A DNA stretch of 64,000 nucleotides from an uncultured Veillonella sp. GTDB taxonomy: Bacteria; Bacillota; Negativicutes; Veillonellales; Veillonellaceae. The first letter of the stretch is position 1, and every line of letters starts with the position of its first letter. The DNA is taken from assembly GCA_900538355.1 (NCBI GenBank), contig UPXS01000003.1, positions 94,559-158,558 of the forward strand, read 5' to 3'. This document shows, piece after piece, positions 1-7,387 of the stretch. The translations under genes and the position numbers were made by a program. Below the pieces are notes generated by a model, which was given only the letters and a program-made list of their open reading frames with translations, made no database searches and was not told the DNA's origin.

Positions 1-355
1 TGAAAATGTTGACCCAGTAGGTGCTTGCGTAGGTCCTAAAGGTCAACGTGTACAACATATCGTTGATGAATTGCACGATGAAAAAATTGATATCGTTAAA
101 TGGGATGAAGATCCAGCAATTTATATCGCTAACTCCTTGAGTCCAGCAAAGGTTGTATCTGTTGATGTAAGTGAAGAAGAAAAATCCTCTTACGTTGTAG
201 TCCCTGATTACCAATTATCCTTGGCAATTGGTAAAGCTGGTCAAAATGCTCGATTGGCAGCCAAATTAACTAACTGGAAAATCGATATTAAGAGTGAAAC
301 TCAAGCAGCTGAAGAACCTTTTGCAGGCTTCGGCAATGCTGAGGACGGTGAATAG
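1..355 (+). CDS. nusA: Transcription termination/antitermination factor NusA, C-terminal part (5' end outside window)
   Basis: The open frame enters at base 2 and ends at a TAG at 353-355, so only the last 117 or so residues are present. The visible part is KH-domain sequence: DPVGACVGPKGQRVQHI, then EKIDIVKWDEDPAIYIANSL, then a second KH motif with LAIGKAGQNARLAAKLTNWKIDI. NusA binds RNA polymerase and nascent RNA and modulates pausing, termination and antitermination. The short acidic tail (EEPFAGFGNAEDGE) carries no further repeat domain. Position directly before ylxR, ylxQ and infB is the standard Firmicutes order and supports the call. The start codon and N-terminal domain are not in the window. 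Confidence 0.95.
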   Translation, partial: ENVDPVGACVGPKGQRVQHIVDELHDEKIDIVKWDEDPAIYIANSLSPAKVVSVDVSEEEKSSYVVVPDYQLSLAIGKAGQNARLAAKLTNWKIDIKSETQAAEEPFAGFGNAEDGE

Positions 356-357
356 TC

Positions 358-627
358 ATGAAACCGAAATCCCAACCTATGCGCACATGCGTAGGATGTG
401 GTGAGCCTAAGGTGAAACGTGAATTGATTCGCGTAGCCTTAAGTCCAGATGGCAATATCAGTATTGACCGCACTGGAAAAGCACCAGGACGTGGAGCGTA
501 TTTATGTGAATCCATGTCATGCTTTGAGCAAGCCTATAAGGCTAAGCGATTAGAACGGTCATTAAAGCATAGTGTATCGAAAGAAATATACGAAGCATTA
601 CAACGTGATTTACAAGAGAATGAGTAA
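358..627 (+). CDS. ylxR: YlxR/RnpM family RNA-binding protein (DUF448)
   Basis: This 89-residue protein starts two bases after the nusA stop, so it is probably translationally coupled to nusA. It has the family signature MRTCVGCGEPKVKRELIRV near the N-terminus and GRGAYLCESMSCFEQA in the middle. The paired cysteines and the GRGAY turn are typical of YlxR. Family members bind RNA; in Bacillus subtilis the protein (RnpM) has been linked to RNase P. The full family length is present. Product assignment is firm; the precise role here is inferred from the family. Confidence 0.9.
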   Translation: MKPKSQPMRTCVGCGEPKVKRELIRVALSPDGNISIDRTGKAPGRGAYLCESMSCFEQAYKAKRLERSLKHSVSKEIYEALQRDLQENE

Positions 628-639
628 TCACTGATATAC

Positions 640-945
640 ATGAATGAAGATAAAATTTTAAATCTCTTAGGATTAGCACAACGAGCTGGCAAGGTTATTT
701 CTGGTGACTTTATCGTAGAAAAGGCCATGAAGAGAAAGGAACCTAAACTAGTCCTTCTCGCTGGCGATTGTGCATCCAATAATGAAAAGAAATATAATCA
801 ATTAGCAGAAACACATCATATCCCACTTCGTAGCATTGGTACTAAAGAAACTTTAGGAACTGCTATTGGTAAAGAGGTTCGGGTAGTAGTCGCAGTACTA
901 GATGATGGATTTGCAAAGGCGTTACTAAAAGAGATTGATCGATAA
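640..945 (+). CDS. ylxQ: YlxQ, L7Ae/L30e-family RNA-binding protein
   Basis: This 101-residue protein has the L7Ae-like fold signature: KILNLLGLAQRAGKVISGD, then a VLLAGDCASNNEKKY segment that matches the RNA-binding part of the family. It sits between ylxR and infB as in most Firmicutes. Family members recognise kink-turn RNA or associate with ribosomes, though the physiological role of YlxQ is not settled. The ATG at 640 has only a weak upstream purine stretch, so expression may depend on coupling to the upstream genes. Confidence 0.88.
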   Translation: MNEDKILNLLGLAQRAGKVISGDFIVEKAMKRKEPKLVLLAGDCASNNEKKYNQLAETHHIPLRSIGTKETLGTAIGKEVRVVVAVLDDGFAKALLKEIDR

Positions 946-960
946 TAAGGGGGTATGTAG

Positions 961-3405
961 ATGTCCAAAAAGCGCGTTCATGAAATCGCCAAAGAGTTTG
1001 GCGTAGAAAGTAAGCAGGTCATTTCTATCTTGCAACAACATAATATTAATGTTACAAAAGCAGTAAACTCTGTAGATGATTCAGGTTATGATATTGTAAA
1101 AAAACAATTAAGTAAGAAAGCTGAAGCACCTAAAGCTACACAAAAGGTAGAACAAAAATCTGCTCCAACAGCAGCACATAAACAAGACGCTGCACCACAT
1201 AAACAACAAAATCCAAATCGTTCTAACGAACACAAAAAGGATAATTACAAACAAGGTGGTCAAAAACAAGACGATCAATCTAAACAAAATGACCATAAAA
1301 AGGGCAATGTACGTCATGTACAAATCTCTGAGCCTACACGTAAATCCGAAGGTAACCAACAATCTGGTGACCGCGCTAATAACCGCCCTAACAACAACAG
1401 AAATAATGATAATCGTAATAACGGTCGCCCTAATGATGCTCGTAATAACGATAATCGCAATAACGACAATCGAAACAATGATAACCGCAATTCTAATAAT
1501 AATGATCGTCGTAACAAGAAGAATAAAAAAGGTGGCAATAACCGCCCTCAATCCTTGTTATCTACATCTATGCAAAAGAAAAAGAATCGCGTAAAACATC
1601 GTAATGAACAATACTTACAACAAAAAGCTGAAGCTGAACGTAAGGCTGAAGCAGCGATTGCTACAGAAATCGAATTATCTGGTTCTTTAACTGTTAAAGA
1701 ACTTGCTGAGAAAATGGGTCGCGAAGTATCTGAAATCATCAAAAAATTGATGCTTTTAGGTGTTATGGCTAGCATTAACCAAGAGGTTGATGTTGATACA
1801 GCTACAATCGTAGCTGAAGAATTTGGTGTAACTGTAACAGAAGTAGAACCTGAAGAAGATCCTACAGATGTTATTGAAATTGAAGATGCACCAGAAACAT
1901 TGAAACCTCGTCCTCCAGTTGTTACTATTATGGGTCACGTTGACCATGGTAAAACATCCTTGTTGGACGTAATTCGTCAAACTAATGTAACAGCTGGCGA
2001 AGCAGGTGGTATCACTCAACATATCGGTGCATACCAAGTTCGTTATAACGACAATAAAATTACATTCCTTGATACTCCAGGGCATGAAGCGTTTACGGCT
2101 ATGCGTCTTCGTGGTGCTAAATCTACAGATATTGCAGTTCTTGTTGTAGCTGCCGATGATGGTGTAATGCCTCAAACTATTGAAGCCATTAACCATGCTA
2201 AATCTGCTGATGTACCAATTATTGTTGCTATCAACAAAATGGATAAACCAGGTGCTAACCCAGACCATGTTAAACAACAATTGTCTGAACATGGACTTTT
2301 ACCAGAAGAATGGGGCGGCGATGTAATCATGGTTCCTGTATCTGCTAAACAAAAACAAGGTATCGACGACTTGCTCGAAAATATCTTGCTCGTAGCAGAA
2401 GTTATGGAATTGAAAGCTAACCCTAACCGTAAAGCGTACGGCGTAGTTATCGAGGCTCAACTTGATAAAGGCCGTGGTGCTGTATGTACAGTACTAGTAC
2501 AAAAAGGTTCCCTTCGTGTAGGTGATACTGTACTTGCTGGTACAGCATACGGTAAAGTACGTGCCATGACAAATGAACGCGGTGAAAAAGTAAAAGTAGC
2601 TCGTCCTTCTATGCCAGTAGAAATCTTGGGCTTCTCCGAAGTTCCACAAGCTGGTGAAATCATCAATGGTATGGATGATAACGAAGCACGTGCAATTGCT
2701 GAAAAACGTATTGCAAAACAACGCGTTCAAGAATTACAAGCTACTCACAAGGTTACATTGGATGATATCTTCAACCAAATTCAACAAGGTGAGTTAAAAG
2801 ACCTTAACATTATCATCAAAGCGGATGTTCAAGGTTCCGTAGAAGCATTGCGTCAATCCTTGGAAGGTATTAAAAACCCTGAAGTACGTATCGTAATCGT
2901 TCATGCTGCAGTAGGTGCTATTAACGAATCCGATATCATGTTGGCATCTGCATCTAATGCAATCGTAATGGGCTTCAATGTACGTCCAGATGCAAATGTT
3001 CGTCGTGCTGCGGAACAAGAAAAAGTTGACCTTCGTACATATCGCGTAATCTATGATGCTATTAATGACGTTGAGTCTGCGATGCGTGGTATGTTAGCTC
3101 CTCAATTCAAAGAGGTTGTCGTTGGTCGTGCAGAGGTGCGTCAAGTTATCTCTACACCTAAAGCTATCGTTGCCGGTTCTTATGTAACAGAAGGTCGTAT
3201 TACTAACGACTCTGAAGTACGTTTGATCCGTGATGGTATTGTTGTATTTGAAGGTAAGGTTGACTCTTTACGTCGATTCAAAGACGAAGTTAAAGAAGTT
3301 AAAACATCCTTCGAATGTGGTATTTCCTTAGAAGGTTACCGCGACATCAAGGAAGGCGACGTAATCGAAGCGTACTTGATGGAAGAAATTGCACCTCAAA
3401 TTTAG
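961..3405 (+). CDS. infB: Translation initiation factor IF-2
   Basis: At 814 residues this is a full-length IF-2. A small N-terminal IF2_N domain (KKRVHEIAKEFGVESKQVI) is followed by a long lysine-, glutamine- and asparagine-rich linker. A second IF2_N domain (LTVKELAEKMGREVSEIIK, about residue 243) precedes the GTPase. The GTPase has G1 GHVDHGKTSLLD near residue 325, G3 DTPGHEAF and G4 NKMDKP. Domains II, III and IV follow, with the C-terminal fMet-tRNA-binding region. A strong Shine-Dalgarno (AAGGGGG) lies just before the ATG. The factor delivers initiator tRNA to the 30S subunit. The linker contains an unusual repeated Arg-Asn-Asn-Asp-Asn tract, described in the findings. Confidence 0.98.
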   Translation: MSKKRVHEIAKEFGVESKQVISILQQHNINVTKAVNSVDDSGYDIVKKQLSKKAEAPKATQKVEQKSAPTAAHKQDAAPHKQQNPNRSNEHKKDNYKQGGQKQDDQSKQNDHKKGNVRHVQISEPTRKSEGNQQSGDRANNRPNNNRNNDNRNNGRPNDARNNDNRNNDNRNNDNRNSNNNDRRNKKNKKGGNNRPQSLLSTSMQKKKNRVKHRNEQYLQQKAEAERKAEAAIATEIELSGSLTVKELAEKMGREVSEIIKKLMLLGVMASINQEVDVDTATIVAEEFGVTVTEVEPEEDPTDVIEIEDAPETLKPRPPVVTIMGHVDHGKTSLLDVIRQTNVTAGEAGGITQHIGAYQVRYNDNKITFLDTPGHEAFTAMRLRGAKSTDIAVLVVAADDGVMPQTIEAINHAKSADVPIIVAINKMDKPGANPDHVKQQLSEHGLLPEEWGGDVIMVPVSAKQKQGIDDLLENILLVAEVMELKANPNRKAYGVVIEAQLDKGRGAVCTVLVQKGSLRVGDTVLAGTAYGKVRAMTNERGEKVKVARPSMPVEILGFSEVPQAGEIINGMDDNEARAIAEKRIAKQRVQELQATHKVTLDDIFNQIQQGELKDLNIIIKADVQGSVEALRQSLEGIKNPEVRIVIVHAAVGAINESDIMLASASNAIVMGFNVRPDANVRRAAEQEKVDLRTYRVIYDAINDVESAMRGMLAPQFKEVVVGRAEVRQVISTPKAIVAGSYVTEGRITNDSEVRLIRDGIVVFEGKVDSLRRFKDEVKEVKTSFECGISLEGYRDIKEGDVIEAYLMEEIAPQI

Positions 3406-3414
3406 GAGGTTTAT

Positions 3415-3771
3415 ATGAGTGACGTTCGTGTCAGAAAATTACAAGAATTCATCAAACAAGAGGTAAGTCAAATGTTGATGCGCGGATTGAAAGATCCACG
3501 CATCGGCTTCACTACTATTACCGATGTTCATGTAACAGGCGATTTGCGTGAAGCTACGATTTATGTCTCCTTGTTTGGTTCCGATAAGGAAAAAGAAGAT
3601 ACACTTATCGCTTTAAAGCATGCAGCAGGTCATATTCGTACTGAGCTTGGCAAAGTACTTAAATTGCGTCATATTCCTTCTATCACATTCGATAAGGATA
3701 CGTCTTTAGACTATAGCATGCATATTGAATCCCTTTTGAATGAAATCAAAAAGGACGAAGAAAAAAATTAA
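3415..3771 (+). CDS. rbfA: 30S ribosome-binding factor RbfA
   Basis: This 118-residue protein begins MSDVRVRKLQEFIKQEVSQML and contains LKDPRIGFTTITDVHVTGDLREATIYVSL, the KH-type core of RbfA. The C-terminal half includes LRHIPSITFDKDTSLDYSMHIESLL, another conserved stretch. RbfA assists late 16S rRNA maturation and 30S assembly. It follows infB by nine bases with GGAGG in front of its ATG. The family, length and neighbourhood (infB-rbfA-nrnA-truB) all agree. Confidence 0.96.
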   Translation: MSDVRVRKLQEFIKQEVSQMLMRGLKDPRIGFTTITDVHVTGDLREATIYVSLFGSDKEKEDTLIALKHAAGHIRTELGKVLKLRHIPSITFDKDTSLDYSMHIESLLNEIKKDEEKN

Positions 3772-3788
3772 CACAAAGGATACAGAAC

Positions 3789-4733
3789 ATGAGTAAGATT
3801 ACTATTAATCAATTACATATGGCTCTGTGTGAAGCTAATTCTATTATGCTAACCGTCCATGTTAGACCTGATGGCGATGCTATCGGGTCCATGGTGGCCT
3901 TTTACGAAGCCCTTGTAGGGCAAGGTAAAACTGTATATATGGTAGTGGATGATGTAGTTCCTGAGAAGTACTCATTCTTACGATATACGGACCACATCCA
4001 TGATGTAGCGTATTTTGAAACAAACCCTGTTGATATTGATATGCTAATGGTATTGGATGCTAGCACGTATGAGCGAATTGGCAAAGTAGGTGCACTATGG
4101 AGTGCACCTATTTTTAATATAGACCACCATATTTCTAATACAGAATTTGCTGATCATCTATATTTGAAGCCTGACTTTGCTGCTACTGGTGAAATCGTTA
4201 CCGATTTATGTACAAAATGGAATTGGCCTATCACTGAGTCTATGGGTACTGCTTTATATATGGCTATTGCTACTGACTGTGGTTTCTTTAAGTTTAGCAA
4301 TACAACTGCTAATACATTAGAAATGGCTGCTAAATGTGTAGCAGCCGGTGCTAGACCTAATGTTATTTCTGAAACGATTGAGGCTGTGTCCGCAAGTCGT
4401 CTAGAATTAACAAAACAAGTTATGCAAACTATTGAGTTCTACAAGAATAATACAGTAGCTACCATCGAGTTGAATCGTGAGGCTATGAATATTCTCGGCG
4501 ATGACACAGATGGCTTTGTAGATATTATTAGAAATGTAGATACTGTTGATATAGCTATTTTATTGAAAGCTGAATCTGATGACAGAACACGGGTAAGCTT
4601 ACGATCTAAAGGGACCGATGTAAATGCTATTGCTAGCAATTTTGGCGGTGGCGGTCATATTAGAGCTTCTGGTTGTACGATTAATCTACCATTACAAGAA
4701 GCAAAACAGGCCCTCATCGAGGTGATTAAATAA
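3789..4733 (+). CDS. nrnA: DHH-family phosphoesterase, NrnA-like (oligoribonuclease/pAp phosphatase)
   Basis: The 314-residue protein shows the DHH order of motifs: VRPDGDAIGSMVAF (I), VLDASTYERIG (II), FNIDHHISNTEFAD (III, the DHH triad) and TDCGFFKFSN (IV). The DHHA1 domain ends with the GGGGHIRASG nucleic-acid-binding loop near residue 290. Such proteins degrade short RNA oligonucleotides and can dephosphorylate 3'-phosphoadenosine-5'-phosphate using Mn2+. The gene overlaps the truB start codon by one base and lies between rbfA and truB, as in many Firmicutes. Substrate preference cannot be read from the sequence. Confidence 0.92.
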   Translation: MSKITINQLHMALCEANSIMLTVHVRPDGDAIGSMVAFYEALVGQGKTVYMVVDDVVPEKYSFLRYTDHIHDVAYFETNPVDIDMLMVLDASTYERIGKVGALWSAPIFNIDHHISNTEFADHLYLKPDFAATGEIVTDLCTKWNWPITESMGTALYMAIATDCGFFKFSNTTANTLEMAAKCVAAGARPNVISETIEAVSASRLELTKQVMQTIEFYKNNTVATIELNREAMNILGDDTDGFVDIIRNVDTVDIAILLKAESDDRTRVSLRSKGTDVNAIASNFGGGGHIRASGCTINLPLQEAKQALIEVIK

Positions 4734-5674
4734 TGGATGGCATTTTACCATTTTTAAAACCTCCGGGTATAACAAGCCATGATGCTGTTGCTATTTGTCG
4801 TCGCATTTTAAAAGAAAAGCGCATTGGCCATAGTGGTACTTTAGATCCAATGGCCTATGGCGTGTTGCCCGTTTTTCTTGGTAAGGCTACGCGTCTTATT
4901 GAGTATACAGAGGGTTTTGATAAAACCTATGTGGCAGAATGTAAATTTGGTACTTTTACCGATACTGAAGATAGTTCTGGGCAACCCGTATTACCTGATA
5001 AAGATATGGTATTGCGAGACGGCGTTCTATTGAATGAATCCATTCAAAGTTTAGAACTTTCCGATGCCATGCTTAAACCTACTTTTGATGAATTAGTTAA
5101 TACATTGAATACCTTTATTGGTATTCAAAATCAGAGACCATCAAAATATTCTGCTATTAAGATAAAGGGGATACGTGCTTATGAATATGCTCGTAAAGGG
5201 ATTCCTGTAGAATTGCCATTACGTCAGATTCATATTAAACATATTGAGCTGATAGCGTATGGTTTTCCTTATTTTACAGTTCGTGTAACTTGTTCTGGAG
5301 GCACCTATATTCGCTCATTATTACGTGATATATGTGTTTCATTAGGTATACCAGGAACCATGACATCCTTGGCACGTACCCAAGTGGGGCCGTTTGATAT
5401 TAGTTCTGCTAAAATGGCTGAAGAGTTGATGATTCATGGTGAAAGCCTATTGTTACCAACGGATACAGCCGTTTCTCATCTTTCAAAAGTAACGGTAAAT
5501 AGTGTACAATTAAAGATGATGGTGCAAGGTAAGGAATTGCCTATTAGTAGCGAATTTTCTTATACTGAACCAGAACATTATTATAGAGCCTATGGTCCTC
5601 ATGGATTTATAGGGATTATGAAACGAACTAACCACTCTTTGAAGGTGGACAAAAATATTTTTATTGAAGGATAA
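4733..5674 (+). CDS. truB: tRNA pseudouridine(55) synthase TruB
   Basis: The 313-residue protein starts with GILPFLKPPGITSHDAV and has the catalytic motif GHSGTLDPMAYGVLPV, with the nucleophilic aspartate at about residue 38. Further TruB blocks are QRPSKYSAIKIKGIRAYEYAR and VTCSGGTYIRSLLRDI. It isomerises uridine 55 in the T-loop of tRNAs. The start codon overlaps the end of the nrnA-like gene (TAATG), which points to translational coupling. The remaining C-terminal region, after about residue 240, is poorly conserved but of usual length. Confidence 0.96.
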   Translation: MDGILPFLKPPGITSHDAVAICRRILKEKRIGHSGTLDPMAYGVLPVFLGKATRLIEYTEGFDKTYVAECKFGTFTDTEDSSGQPVLPDKDMVLRDGVLLNESIQSLELSDAMLKPTFDELVNTLNTFIGIQNQRPSKYSAIKIKGIRAYEYARKGIPVELPLRQIHIKHIELIAYGFPYFTVRVTCSGGTYIRSLLRDICVSLGIPGTMTSLARTQVGPFDISSAKMAEELMIHGESLLLPTDTAVSHLSKVTVNSVQLKMMVQGKELPISSEFSYTEPEHYYRAYGPHGFIGIMKRTNHSLKVDKNIFIEG

Positions 5675-5676
5675 GT

Positions 5677-6609
5677 ATGAAGCAAATACATTCGTTTGAT
5701 GAACTGCGTCAAATCAAAGATACAAAAGTATATGCCCTAGGTACCTTTGATGGTATTCATCGAGGTCATCAACGAGTTATACGCAAGGCCGTTGATGAGG
5801 CAATGGCAGTTAATGGTGTTAGTATAATCATTACCTTTGAACATCATCCACTAACTATACTACATCCAGATCGAGTTCCTAAACGGGTTATTCAAGAAGA
5901 GATTATGGATTCAGTTCTTGAAGATTTGAATGTAGACTATATTTTACGGTTGCCTATGACTGAAGAGTTGCTAAAGATGAGTGCTGACGATTTTTTAGGA
6001 GCTCTTTGTACAGATATGAATGTAGCTGCTATTGTAATTGGAGAAAACTTTACATTTGGTGCTAAAGGTCTTGGTAATCCAGAGTATATGAAACAAGTAT
6101 TAGCGGATAAGCATATACAAGTTTTAGTGCAGCCCTTATTGCCTTGTGATGGACTTAGTACACCTATTTCAAGTACGGAGATTAGAAAGGCTATTCGCGA
6201 AGGGCGTTTAGAAGATGCTACTCATTGGCTTGGAAGACCATTCCAATTTAAAGGGACTGTTATTAAAGGTGATCAACGAGGACGTACATTAGGATTCCCA
6301 ACATTGAACTTGTTGCTTCCTAATGAAATGGCTACACCTCCAGATGGTGTATACGCTAATCGCGTGTGTATCGATGGTATTTGGTATGATGGGGTAGGTA
6401 ATATTGGGGATAATCCTACATTTAAGAATCAGTACCATAGATGCGAAGTACACGTATTTAACTTTGACCAAGATATATATGGAAAAGAAGTAATTGTACA
6501 ATTTATTTCCTATCTTAGAGGGGAAGTTAAATTTAATAACTTACAAGATCTTATTGATCAAATGAAGGTAGATGAAGAACAGGCTCTAGCTGTTTTAGCT
6601 AAAGCATAA
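5677..6609 (+). CDS. ribF: Bifunctional riboflavin kinase/FMN adenylyltransferase RibF
   Basis: The 310-residue protein has the two usual modules. The N-terminal adenylyltransferase has GTFDGIHRGHQRVI near residue 22 and STPISSTEIRKAI near residue 160. The C-terminal riboflavin kinase has KGDQRGRTLGFPTLNL near residue 199 and DGVYANRV. Together they make FMN and FAD from riboflavin. The gene starts two bases after the truB stop. No FMN riboswitch is visible upstream, so expression probably follows the operon. Confidence 0.96.
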   Translation: MKQIHSFDELRQIKDTKVYALGTFDGIHRGHQRVIRKAVDEAMAVNGVSIIITFEHHPLTILHPDRVPKRVIQEEIMDSVLEDLNVDYILRLPMTEELLKMSADDFLGALCTDMNVAAIVIGENFTFGAKGLGNPEYMKQVLADKHIQVLVQPLLPCDGLSTPISSTEIRKAIREGRLEDATHWLGRPFQFKGTVIKGDQRGRTLGFPTLNLLLPNEMATPPDGVYANRVCIDGIWYDGVGNIGDNPTFKNQYHRCEVHVFNFDQDIYGKEVIVQFISYLRGEVKFNNLQDLIDQMKVDEEQALAVLAKA

Positions 6610-6622
6610 TAAGGGGGTTCTC

Positions 6623-7387
6623 ATGGATATTAAAGAAGCTCGCAAACAAATAGATAGTATTGACTCCGTACTTGTTACAGAGTTTGAAAAACGTCTTACA
6701 TTGATTAAAGAGATTGGTAAATATAAAGATGAACATCATTTGCCACTCATTGATGAAGAACGTGATGAAAGTATTATTGCGTTGCATACTGAAAACTGCA
6801 AAGATAAAACATTGGCACCTTATATTGAAAATTATATAAAAACTGTTGTGTCTATGAGCAATGAGTTTTTAAAAGAGCATATGCATAAGCATATTTTCCT
6901 CATTGGCATGCCAGGCGCTGGTAAGACAACAGTTGGCAAAATGCTAGCTAAAGAATTAGGAAGAGATTTTTACGATCTAGATCAAACGATTCAAGATAAG
7001 GTTGGTAAATCTGTTCAAAAAATCTTTATTTATGATGGTAAAGATGCTTTTAGTGAATATGAATATAATACGATTAAAGAATTAATTCATAATAAACCAT
7101 CTGTTATTGCTACCGGTGGTGGTACTGTTACTTATGATAAAACAGTTAAGCTAATGCGCAATAATGGTCTTGTTGTATTTGTTAATCGCGATGTGAATCA
7201 TATCTTAGATGATTTGGATCTTGAAATTCGTCCACTTGTAAAAGAAAGTATTGAATATATCTTCAATGTATATGAAGAACGATACCCTTTATACGAAGAA
7301 GTGGCTCATATCAAAATTGGTAATGAAGGTAGCATTACCGATGCGGTACAAGAAATTATTGAAGCTTTGCCTAATACGGAGAAATAA
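6623..7387 (+). CDS. Chorismate mutase-shikimate kinase fusion protein
   Basis: This 254-residue protein joins two shikimate-pathway modules. Residues 1 to about 85 resemble an AroQ-type all-helical chorismate mutase: IKEARKQIDSIDSVLVTEF, KRLTLIKEIGKYK and PLIDEERDESII. Residues from about 90 form a shikimate kinase, with Walker A GMPGAGKTTVGKML, shikimate-binding DLDQTI and the GGGTVT loop near residue 163. IRPLV and ERYPLYEEVAHI fit the lid and C-terminal parts. The protein would phosphorylate shikimate and convert chorismate to prephenate. It overlaps the recD2-like start by one base. No other shikimate genes are nearby, so this is a lone fused gene in an information-processing operon. Confidence 0.85.
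   Translation: MDIKEARKQIDSIDSVLVTEFEKRLTLIKEIGKYKDEHHLPLIDEERDESIIALHTENCKDKTLAPYIENYIKTVVSMSNEFLKEHMHKHIFLIGMPGAGKTTVGKMLAKELGRDFYDLDQTIQDKVGKSVQKIFIYDGKDAFSEYEYNTIKELIHNKPSVIATGGGTVTYDKTVKLMRNNGLVVFVNRDVNHILDDLDLEIRPLVKESIEYIFNVYEERYPLYEEVAHIKIGNEGSITDAVQEIIEALPNTEK

Noticed and set aside
1108..1551. 147-residue minus-strand hydrophobic frame inside infB
   Set aside because: It is the complement of the Asn/Arg/Asp-rich repeat, which gives runs of Ile and Val; there is no ribosome site.
1756..2292. 178-residue minus-strand frame antisense to infB
   Set aside because: It mirrors the conserved GTPase region and lacks any recognisable domain or ribosome-binding site.
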